Part shown: positions 56,500-64,000 of the stretch, piece by piece
How positions within the stretch are numbered: the stretch's first letter is position 1
Layout: the number at the start of each line of letters is the position of its first letter
Origin: an uncultured Luteimonas sp.
Lineage (GTDB): Bacteria; Pseudomonadota; Gammaproteobacteria; Xanthomonadales; Xanthomonadaceae
Length of the DNA: 64,000 nucleotides
Direction: 5' to 3'
NCBI GenBank assembly: GCA_934541015.1
Contig: CAKTDC010000012.1
Location: forward strand, 14,143 to 78,142
Notes under the pieces: generated by a model
Databases searched by the model: none
What the model saw: only the letters and a program-made list of their open reading frames with translations
What the model was told of the DNA's origin: nothing
Position numbers and translations under genes: made by a program

Positions 56500-58266
56500 A
56501 TGGCCAGCGCCGGCCTGGTGCTGATGGACACCTGGGATGCGATCGCCCGTGGCTACCGCAGGCCGCAGGCCTGGTTTGCCCGGCGGCTGGGGTTCGCCTT
56601 CTTCCCGCTGCTGGCGCTGGTCATGGTCGCGGGGCTGGTCTGGGACTGGCAGGGTCCGCGCCACCTCGACGCCGCGGAAGACGCCCTGTTCGATCGCATC
56701 ATTTCCCTGCGGCCGTGGGAGCCTGTGCCGAGCGGCCGCACCGTGGTGGTCGAGATCGACGACTGCTCGATCGGGTACTACCGTGCCCGCGGCGAGGGCG
56801 GCTGGCCGTGGAGCCGCGAGCGCCATGCCGACCTGATCGATGCGCTCGACCAGGCCGGTGTCCGCGCCGTCGGCGTGGACGTGCTGTTCGTCGATCGTGC
56901 AACGGACGACCCGGAGGGCGATGCCCTGCTGGAAGCGGTGGTGGCCGCGGGCGAGGGCAGGTTCGTGGTGGCGGCCAGCCGCCTGCACCCGGATTTCGAT
57001 GCCGCGTCGGGCGTTCCCGCGTCGACGCTCGCGGGGGCCATCGGCCTGGCCGGAGGCAGCGCTCCGGCGCCGGCGGTGGCGGTGCTGCAGCCCTTCGGTG
57101 ATGTGCTGTCCCGGTATTCGGGCCTGGTCAACGTGCAGCGGGCCGATGACGGACTGCTGCGCGACGTGCTGCTGTATCAGCGCATCGGCGACTGGGCCCT
57201 GCCGTCGCTGCCGCTGCGTCTGGCGCAGGCCGCCGGCGCGGATGCATCGGAGCTGCTCGCCAGCCCCCGTGAGGCCATGCGGATCAACTGGCGCAAGGGC
57301 TCGCGACTGCCCTACGTCAGCGCCGCCGACCTGCTCGAACAGCGTCCGGTCTGCGGAAGCGGCCTGCCGTCGCTGCACGGCGCGGTGGCGGTGGTCGGCC
57401 ACACCGCCGCCGGCATCAACGACGTCAAACCCACCCCGGTGGACATGGCCACGCCGGGAGTCGAGGTGCTGGCCGAGGCCACCGAGGCGCTGCTCGCCGG
57501 CACCTGGATCCGGATGCCTCCGGGCTGGCTCAAGTACGCGGTGGCCATCGTCCTGGTGCTGCTGTCGGCCTTCGTATTCTGGCGCGGCGAGCCGCAGCAG
57601 GATCTGGACCCGGTGTTCGTCGTCCTCAACCTGGTGCTGATCGTGGTGGCATTCTCCGGGCTGGTCCTGCGCGGCTGGTTCGTGGACATCTTCGCCAGCC
57701 TCGGCTACGGCACCCTGTGCTTCGCGCTGTGCCGCAGCTACGCCGGGGTGCAGCGCGGGCTGGTGACGGGGAATTCCGACTATCTGCCCGAGTACGATCC
57801 CGATGCCCATCCGCGGCTGCTGGTGGCGCGGCTGCGATTCGAAGCCGATCCCGCGCTCACCGCGTCGGGCGCGAAGCGGCGCCGGCGCGAGTACCGCCGG
57901 CTGATGCGCAGGTTCACCGCCGGGCGCCCCGGCATCGTCGTGATCGAGGGCGTGGTCGAGCGCAAGCACTGGCTGCAGGCGATCCTCGACGACGTGCTCA
58001 CCCTGGTGTGGAGCGGCGCCGAGGAGCAGGAACTGCAGGCGCGCGCGCGGCGCGACCTGGCCGACCTGCATGCCGCCCTCAACGCCAGCGACGAGCGGCT
58101 CGACGGCGGCGGGCGGGTCATGGTCTGCACCAGCGCCGCCTCGATCGATGGCCACGGCGCCACCCGCGCCGGCCGCAGGCTGTGCCTGCGCGAACTGCTC
58201 GGCCAGGACTTCAACCGCCTCCCGGAATGGCCGCTCGGCCACCCGGGCTCCCCGCAACCCCCATGA
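56500..58266 (+). CDS. CHASE2-domain sensor with an unrecognised cytoplasmic output
   Basis: 588 residues from ATG 56500 (GTG 56401 would add 33 less GC-biased codons). One membrane segment (LGFAFFPLLALVMVAGLVW), a periplasmic CHASE2 domain (TVVVEIDDCSIGYYRARGEGGWPWSRERHADLI; VGVDVLFVDR; VAVVGHTAAGINDVKPTPVD), then two or three more membrane segments (about residues 350-420). The C-terminal part (LVARLRFEADPALTASGAKRRRREYRRLMRRF ... GIVVIEGVVERKHWLQAILDDVL) is not a kinase, cyclase or GGDEF domain that I recognise. It is followed by a seven-codon frame and an M48 peptidase gene. Confidence 0.8.
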   Translation: MASAGLVLMDTWDAIARGYRRPQAWFARRLGFAFFPLLALVMVAGLVWDWQGPRHLDAAEDALFDRIISLRPWEPVPSGRTVVVEIDDCSIGYYRARGEGGWPWSRERHADLIDALDQAGVRAVGVDVLFVDRATDDPEGDALLEAVVAAGEGRFVVAASRLHPDFDAASGVPASTLAGAIGLAGGSAPAPAVAVLQPFGDVLSRYSGLVNVQRADDGLLRDVLLYQRIGDWALPSLPLRLAQAAGADASELLASPREAMRINWRKGSRLPYVSAADLLEQRPVCGSGLPSLHGAVAVVGHTAAGINDVKPTPVDMATPGVEVLAEATEALLAGTWIRMPPGWLKYAVAIVLVLLSAFVFWRGEPQQDLDPVFVVLNLVLIVVAFSGLVLRGWFVDIFASLGYGTLCFALCRSYAGVQRGLVTGNSDYLPEYDPDAHPRLLVARLRFEADPALTASGAKRRRREYRRLMRRFTAGRPGIVVIEGVVERKHWLQAILDDVLTLVWSGAEEQELQARARRDLADLHAALNASDERLDGGGRVMVCTSAASIDGHGATRAGRRLCLRELLGQDFNRLPEWPLGHPGSPQPP

Positions 58267-58286
58267 ACGAGACGCCGACATCGTGA
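58263..58286 (+). other. Seven-codon bridging ORF between the CHASE2 and M48 genes
   Basis: ATGAACGAGACGCCGACATC followed by GTGA: the ATG overlaps the CHASE2 stop (ATGA) and its own stop overlaps the M48 gene's GTG (GTGA). It could carry ribosomes from one gene to the next by coupled reinitiation. It may equally be chance. Confidence 0.35.
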
Positions 58287-59605
58287 ATTTCCTGATCCGC
58301 ACACTGTTCCTGCTCGCGCTGCCGACGCTGGCCCTCGCCGCCGGCGGCGCCGTGCCGGCCCTGCCCGCCGTGGTCCACAAGCCCGCGGTGGACGTGCGGC
58401 CGGCGCCGGACCCGGCGGCCGCCCCGCTGGCGCGCCTGGCGCGCGATGCCAGAGTCGATGTGACCGGGCAGGAGGGCCTGTGGTACCGGCTCCGGCTCGA
58501 TGACGACCGGACCGGCTATGTCCGCGTCAACGAGGTGCGGCTGGTGCAGCGTGACGCACCGGCGTCCGATGCCCGGCGCAATGCGCTCTTCTCCGGCGGT
58601 GCCGGCAAGGGACGGGTGACGGAAACCGCGACCGTGCGCGGCCTGGACGCCGGCGATTTCGCCGGCGGGCGCCACGATGCCGCGGCGCTGGCGCGGATGG
58701 AGGCCTGGCGGGTCGATGTGGACACCGCCGCCGCCCATGCCCGCGCCCAGGGCTGGCAGGCCCGCGTCGTGCCGTGGCCGGGCGAGGCCAGCGAGCTCGA
58801 TACCTCGGGCCACCAGGCCACGCAGTCGGAGAAACGCAGTCGTCTGGCCAGCGCGCGCGGCGTGCTGTCCTCGCTGGCCGGCGGCCTGCCCGGTGGCAGC
58901 CGGGTCGGGCGGATCGCCGATCGCGCAATCGGCAAGTCCGACCGGGAAATCGCCGCCGAGGAGCAGGCGCTCGGCCCAGCCGTGGCCGGCAGCGTGCTCG
59001 GCGTCGCGCCGCTGTGGAGCGACGAGAGCGCGCAGCGGCGGGTGAACCTGCTCGGCCGCTGGCTGGCCTCGCAGACCTCGCGACCGGATCTGGACTGGGC
59101 CTTCGGCATCATCGACGACGGTGAGATCAACGCCTATGCCGCGCCCGGCGGCTATGTGCTGCTGACCCGCGGGCTGTACGAACTGCTGCACGACGATGCC
59201 GAACTGGCCGCGGTGATCGCGCACGAACTCGGCCACGTGGTCCAGCGCGACCATTTCGAGGTGATCCGCCGCCAGCAGACGCGCGAAGCCACCAGGGAAG
59301 CGGTGATGTCGGAGGTGCGCGCGACCGGCGCCGCCGCGCAGGCGCTGGCCTATGCCAGCCGGCACGGAGCCTCGGTGCTGCTGACCAGCCTGGATCGCGA
59401 GGCCGAATACCGCGCCGACGTCGCCGCCGGCGTCTATCTCGAACGTGCGGGTTTCGATCCGCTGGCGTTCTATTCGGTGCTGCAGAAGCTCGCCGCCCTG
59501 GGAACACGGCAGCCGCAGCTGGACCAGCTCCACCGCACCCATCCTCCGGTGGAGGCGCGGCTGGACCGGCTGGACGGGCAGGCCGCGGGCGGGCGCCGGC
59601 GCTGA
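58283..59605 (+). CDS. SH3-domain M48-family metalloprotease
   Basis: 440 residues from GTG 58283. Signal peptide (FLIRTLFLLALPTLALAAGG), a bacterial SH3-like domain (residues about 35-90, LARLARDARVDVTGQEGLWYRLRLDD), a variable linker, and an M48 zinc peptidase with HELGHVVQRDHFEV and the downstream Glu in SLDREAEYRADVAAGVYLERAGFD. Probably periplasmic and involved in envelope protein turnover. It follows the CHASE2 gene and is very likely co-expressed. Confidence 0.9.
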   Translation: MNFLIRTLFLLALPTLALAAGGAVPALPAVVHKPAVDVRPAPDPAAAPLARLARDARVDVTGQEGLWYRLRLDDDRTGYVRVNEVRLVQRDAPASDARRNALFSGGAGKGRVTETATVRGLDAGDFAGGRHDAAALARMEAWRVDVDTAAAHARAQGWQARVVPWPGEASELDTSGHQATQSEKRSRLASARGVLSSLAGGLPGGSRVGRIADRAIGKSDREIAAEEQALGPAVAGSVLGVAPLWSDESAQRRVNLLGRWLASQTSRPDLDWAFGIIDDGEINAYAAPGGYVLLTRGLYELLHDDAELAAVIAHELGHVVQRDHFEVIRRQQTREATREAVMSEVRATGAAAQALAYASRHGASVLLTSLDREAEYRADVAAGVYLERAGFDPLAFYSVLQKLAALGTRQPQLDQLHRTHPPVEARLDRLDGQAAGGRRR

Positions 59606-59736
59606 CGCGGGATCGTAGCCGCCGCCCGCTCGTGCGCAAGCGCATGTCATCGCCGGCCGGGTGCGCGCTGTCTCGCGCCGTCGCCGGCACTGGGCCAGGG
59701 CGCGGTCGCGGCGACGGCTCCCGCAGAGGCGCCGGA

Positions 59737-61032
<1,296 letters not shown>

Positions 61033-61097
61033 GATGTGCGTGATTCCTGGTGTGGGCGGCGCCGGCTGGCCCGTCGCGGTCGACGGGCTGGATAACC

Positions 61098-61760
61098 TCA
61101 GTCGACGCCGGTCGCGAACGCGCCGGCGCAGATCCGCGCCGCGGCGACCGGGTCGGGCGCGTCGAATACGCCGCCGATCACCGCCGTGAGGTCGGCGCCC
61201 GCTTCGACGACGCTGCGGATATTGTCCGGGGTGATCCCGCCGATGGCCACTACCGGCAGGCCGAGCCGGCCCGCGGCGCGCAGCAGCTCCGCGGTCGCGC
61301 GCCGCGCGTGCGGCTTGGTCGACGAGGGGAAGCAGGCGCCGAAGGCGACGTAGCCGGCGCCGGCCGCGGCCGCCGATTCGGCCCGCGTGAGGCTGTCGTA
61401 GCAGGAGGCGCCGAGGATCGCGGCGGGACCCAGCGCCGCGCGCGCCGCGCGCAGGTCGCCGTCGTCCTCGCCCAGGTGCGCGCCGTCTGCGCCGATGTCC
61501 GCGGCAAGCGCCCAGTCGTCGTTGACGAGCATCGGCACGCCGTGTTCCCGGGAAAGCCCGAGCAGAGCCGATGCCTGTTCGCGCTGCAGGGCCGGGCCTG
61601 CGGTCTTGTTGCGGTACTGCAGCAGCGCGGCGTGCGGCAGCACCGCGGCCACGCGCGCCAGCAGGCGCCCGGTATCGGCCTGGTCCGGCGTGACCAGGTA
61701 GAGGCCACGGACGGGCTGGCCCGAAGGCAGCCGCATGGCGTGCGGACGGCGCGCGTTCAC
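61098..61760 (-). CDS. thiE: Thiamine-phosphate synthase
   Basis: 220 residues. Joins the thiazole and pyrimidine halves of thiamine. [82 protein letters not shown] all match ThiE. Start chosen at GTG 61760 because CAGGAAA lies 8 bp upstream; ATG 61736 and TTG 61796 are alternatives. No TPP riboswitch seen here, unlike thiC at 35.3 kb. Confidence 0.93.
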   Translation of the reverse strand: MNARRPHAMRLPSGQPVRGLYLVTPDQADTGRLLARVAAVLPHAALLQYRNKTAGPALQREQASALLGLSREHGVPMLVNDDWALAADIGADGAHLGEDDGDLRAARAALGPAAILGASCYDSLTRAESAAAAGAGYVAFGACFPSSTKPHARRATAELLRAAGRLGLPVVAIGGITPDNIRSVVEAGADLTAVIGGVFDAPDPVAAARICAGAFATGVD

Positions 61761-61830
61761 GGGGACGGTTTCCTGTCGCGGAGCGGAATGGGACAATGCC
61801 GTACGCTCAGCACGGCACTTGCATTATCCG

Positions 61831-62016
61831 ATGAACGAGACCGTTACCGTCTATCGCACCTGGATGTGCGTCGTCTGCGGCTTCATCTACGACGAGCAGG
61901 TCGGCATGCCCGAGGAAGGCATCGCGCCCGGCACGCGCTGGGAAGACGTGCCCGACACCTGGACCTGCCCGGACTGCGGCGTGACCAAGGACGACTTCGA
62001 GATGATGGCCCTGTAG
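61831..62016 (+). CDS. Rubredoxin
   Basis: 61 residues. Two iron-binding Cys pairs, WMCVVCGFIYDEQVG and WTCPDCGVTKDDFEM, with the conserved Asp-Glu-Gly-Ile-Ala-Pro-Gly-Thr middle. A small electron carrier. ATG 61831; read divergently from thiE. Confidence 0.96.
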   Translation: MNETVTVYRTWMCVVCGFIYDEQVGMPEEGIAPGTRWEDVPDTWTCPDCGVTKDDFEMMAL

Positions 62017-62035
62017 ACGCGCAACCGCGCGGGAT

Positions 62036-62878
62036 TCAGTGCAGCAGTCCGGCGGCGGAGCCGGTGCCGACCAGGCGCCTGCGCACCTTGCCGGCATCCT
62101 TCGCCGCGGGGTTGAGCTGAAGGTAGCGGCGCAGGTCCTCGCGACCGGCGGACACATGCCCCAGTTCCAGGTAGCCGATGCCGCGGTCGCGCAGCGCATC
62201 GGCGCTGTTGGGCGCAAGCCGCAGCACCCGGTCCGCGCTGCGCGTCGCGCGCGCCCAGTCGCCCAGCCCGCTGTACACACCCTGCAGGTTGCGCAGCATG
62301 CGCGCGAGGATCGCGCGGTGGCTGGCCGGATGCAGCATCTGCGACAGCGCGTCGTCGTCCGGCTCGCCGCCCAGGTGCGAACCCGCGCGCTGGCGCAGTT
62401 CGTCCACGTCCAGCGGCCGCCCGCGGTTGAACGGATCCATCACCAGCAGGCCATCGTCCACCGGCAGTCGCACCAGGAAGTGTCCCGGGAACGACACCCC
62501 GTCCAGCAGCACCCCGACGCGCCGCGCGACTTCCATCTGCACCAGCGCCAGCGAGATCGGATTGCCCAGCCGCCGGTCCAGCACCTGGTTCAGATAGCTG
62601 TTGCGCGGATCGTAGTAGTCGTCATGGTTGCCCGCGTATCCGATCTCGTGGAAGAGATGGTGGTTGATCGCGCGCATCTTCAGCGACTCGTGCGCCTGGC
62701 TGTCGATGATGCCTTCGAGGTGGGCGGCGTGCTGCTGCACCAGCGTGCGGTAGGGGCGTGGATCCAGCCCGGGGTATTCGTCGCTGGCGATCAGCAGCGC
62801 CACGTCGAGCAGCGGCAGGTCGGAATCGTCCTGCGCGGCGAGCGTGGACCACTGGGGCAGCATGCTCTCGTGTTCCAT
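62036..62878 (-). CDS. SirB1-family transglutaminase-like/TPR protein
   Basis: 280 residues. N-terminal part (residues about 20-185): ALLIASDEYPGLDPRPYRTLVQQHA, AINHHLFHEIGYAGNHDDYYDPRNSYLNQVLDRRLGNPISL, GVSFPGHFLVRL, matching SirB1-type transglutaminase-like folds. The C-terminal part is a short TPR-like stretch (NLQGVYSGLGDWARATRSADRVLRLAPNSADALRDRGIG). Function is unclear; homologues often occur in single copies. It ends 20 bp from the rubredoxin stop. Confidence 0.88.
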   Translation of the reverse strand: MEHESMLPQWSTLAAQDDSDLPLLDVALLIASDEYPGLDPRPYRTLVQQHAAHLEGIIDSQAHESLKMRAINHHLFHEIGYAGNHDDYYDPRNSYLNQVLDRRLGNPISLALVQMEVARRVGVLLDGVSFPGHFLVRLPVDDGLLVMDPFNRGRPLDVDELRQRAGSHLGGEPDDDALSQMLHPASHRAILARMLRNLQGVYSGLGDWARATRSADRVLRLAPNSADALRDRGIGYLELGHVSAGREDLRRYLQLNPAAKDAGKVRRRLVGTGSAAGLLH

Positions 62879-62931
62879 GCCACCAGACTGCGCCGTCGCG
62901 TGCTCCCACGCAAGCCGTGGGCCGCCGCTGC

Positions 62932-63384
62932 TCAGCGTGCGGCCGGGATGGATGGCCCGAGGGTGAGTTCGGCGCCGTCCTCCAGCGCCAGCCGCTGTGC
63001 CTGGCCCGCGTTGAGCTCGAGCACATAGCGTGCCGGGACGCCGCTTGGATACGCCGGACAGGCGTTGCCGGCAGAGCACGGCGGCACGTCGCGCTGCTGC
63101 GAGACAAGCCTGAGGCCGTTGTCGAAGTAGAGGATGTCGAGCGCGATGCGCGTGTTCTTCATCCAGTACGCCTGCGGCTCCTCCCTGTCGTGGACGAACA
63201 GCATGCCGCTGCCTTCGGGCAGCGAGTCGCGGAACATGAGTCCGCGCGCGCGCAGCGCATCGGTATCGGCGATCTCCACCGCATAGCGTGTTCCCGCCAG
63301 TTCCACCCAGTGGCCGCCGGCGCTGGCGCAGCCGGCGAGGACGAGGGCGAGCAGGCCGGACAGGCGGACGCGGTGCTTGTGCAT
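62932..63384 (-). CDS. DUF192 lipoprotein
   Basis: 150 residues. Lipoprotein signal (VRLSGLLALVLAGCASAG), then the DUF192 pattern: YAVEIADTDALRARGLMFRDSLPEGSGMLF, EPQAYWMKNTRIALDILYFD and PARYVLELNAGQAQRLAL. A small envelope protein of unknown function. Confidence 0.88.
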   Translation of the reverse strand: MHKHRVRLSGLLALVLAGCASAGGHWVELAGTRYAVEIADTDALRARGLMFRDSLPEGSGMLFVHDREEPQAYWMKNTRIALDILYFDNGLRLVSQQRDVPPCSAGNACPAYPSGVPARYVLELNAGQAQRLALEDGAELTLGPSIPAAR

Positions 63385-63563
63385 GGGGCGGGATCCCTGG
63401 ATGCCTGGAATCCTGAACCTTCGGGGACGAAGCCCGTCCGGTCAAGCCGGCGGGGGCTATGCAAAGCGGTGCCGAACGTGCAGAATGCGCGCCCCGCAGA
63501 TGGCATCCCGCCCCTGCCGGGCCGGGTTGACCGGCCAGGACCTGAAAGCCCCGAAACAGGGTA

Positions 63564-63591
63564 TTGACGGACCGCAGGATCGGGCTAGAAT
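63564..63591 (+). promoter_or_regulatory. rRNA promoter P1
   Basis: -35 TTGACG (63564-63569), 16-bp spacer, -10 TAGAAT (63586-63591), about 340 bp upstream of 16S. Followed by GCGGCTCCCTTCGACGAAACG, matching the sequence downstream of P2 in plan. Confidence 0.8.
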
Positions 63592-63662
63592 ATGCGGCTC
63601 CCTTCGACGAAACGCCTTCGGGCGGCAGGACGGCGGGAAGAGTAAGGACCCTCACGAGGGTG

Positions 63663-63690
63663 TTGACGGAAACAAAAACCGCGCTATAAT
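63663..63690 (+). promoter_or_regulatory. rRNA promoter P2
   Basis: -35 TTGACG (63663-63668), 16-bp spacer, -10 TATAAT (63685-63690), 99 bp after P1 and followed by GCGGCTCACCTCGACGAAAG. The P1 and P2 modules resemble each other, so the pair may come from duplication. Confidence 0.88.
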
Positions 63691-63755
63691 GGGCGGCTCA
63701 CCTCGACGAAAGCCGAGGCGAAACATCGGAAGGCGGCGCTGAGGCCGGTTCCGGA

Positions 63756-63770
63756 AGTTCTTTGACAGTG
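63756..63770 (+). promoter_or_regulatory. boxA-like antitermination site
   Basis: AGTTCTTTGACAGTG resembles the NusB/boxA sequence found in rRNA leaders. It lies between P2 and 16S. Confidence 0.6.
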
Positions 63771-63932
63771 TGCGCAGGTGACTTGTGCGGGCGTCTGGCC
63801 GGTGGATAACTGTCCATCTTGCAGACGTTCGTAACAGAGCAACAAGTCAATTCAAATGCAGAAATGCAAGCGAGTGATTCGAGCTCGGGACGACGACTGC
63901 ACTCAAAGCTTTGGACTTCGGTCCGAAAAACT

Positions 63933-64000
<68 letters not shown>

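Overview
The window is about 64 kb of very GC-rich chromosome from a gammaproteobacterium, most likely a member of the Xanthomonadaceae (Lysobacter/Luteimonas/Pseudoxanthomonas-like). I base this on the start of a 16S rRNA gene at the right edge, the gene content (thrABC behind a Thr/Ile leader peptide, pfp-hppA, the paired secreted amidohydrolases, DedA-PAP2-LssY, short AMP nucleosidase) and the abundance of small palindromic intergenic repeats. The genus is inference. I see no prophage, integrase, transposase, CRISPR array or tRNA gene.

Layout. 0-11 kb: the 5' end of an ECF sigma factor gene, an AsmA-like membrane-anchored protein, a GIY-YIG nuclease and an mdtABC-type RND efflux operon. 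11-18 kb: a MurG-family glycosyltransferase, a small conserved protein, two overlapping secreted amidohydrolases, AMP nucleosidase, and two repeat-rich gaps. 18-23.4 kb: thrLABC on the minus strand. 23.6-24.5 kb: a pyrimidine-dimer glycosylase and a ModE-like regulator. 24.5-30.8 kb: a seven-gene, tightly overlapping minus-strand signalling operon (hybrid kinase, CheY-like regulator, RsbW-like ATPase, STAS protein, two patatin-like proteins, response regulator-PP2C phosphatase). 30.8-35 kb: a TonB-dependent receptor, a di-haem DUF1111 protein and a small periplasmic protein, with two copies of one AT-rich operator-like palindrome. 35-37 kb: a TPP riboswitch and thiC. 37.6-45.3 kb: a DUF4136 lipoprotein, two L,D-transpeptidases, and a pyrophosphate/adenylate group (ppa, hppA, pfp, adk). 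45-56 kb: mpl, a LON-domain protein, a DedA-PAP2-LssY fusion, an RIO/LPS-kinase-like protein, a zinc-ribbon protein of unknown function, an SDR, a Cys/Met-metabolism PLP enzyme, a glyoxalase-fold protein and argD. 56-63.4 kb: a CHASE2 protein with an M48 peptidase, hemL, thiE, rubredoxin, a SirB1-like protein and a DUF192 protein. 63.5-64 kb: tandem rRNA promoters, a boxA-like site and the 5' end of 16S rRNA.

The most unusual items are: (1) a nested-palindrome element of about 100 bp that carries outward-growing tandem repeats at its edges; one copy sits in frame inside the signal-peptide region of an amidohydrolase gene and another anchors a 600-bp array; (2) the patatin/partner-switching operon; (3) the shared palindrome in front of both the TonB receptor gene and the DUF1111 operon; (4) a MurG homologue whose motifs look alphaproteobacterial. 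All calls are from reading the sequence; no database search was run.
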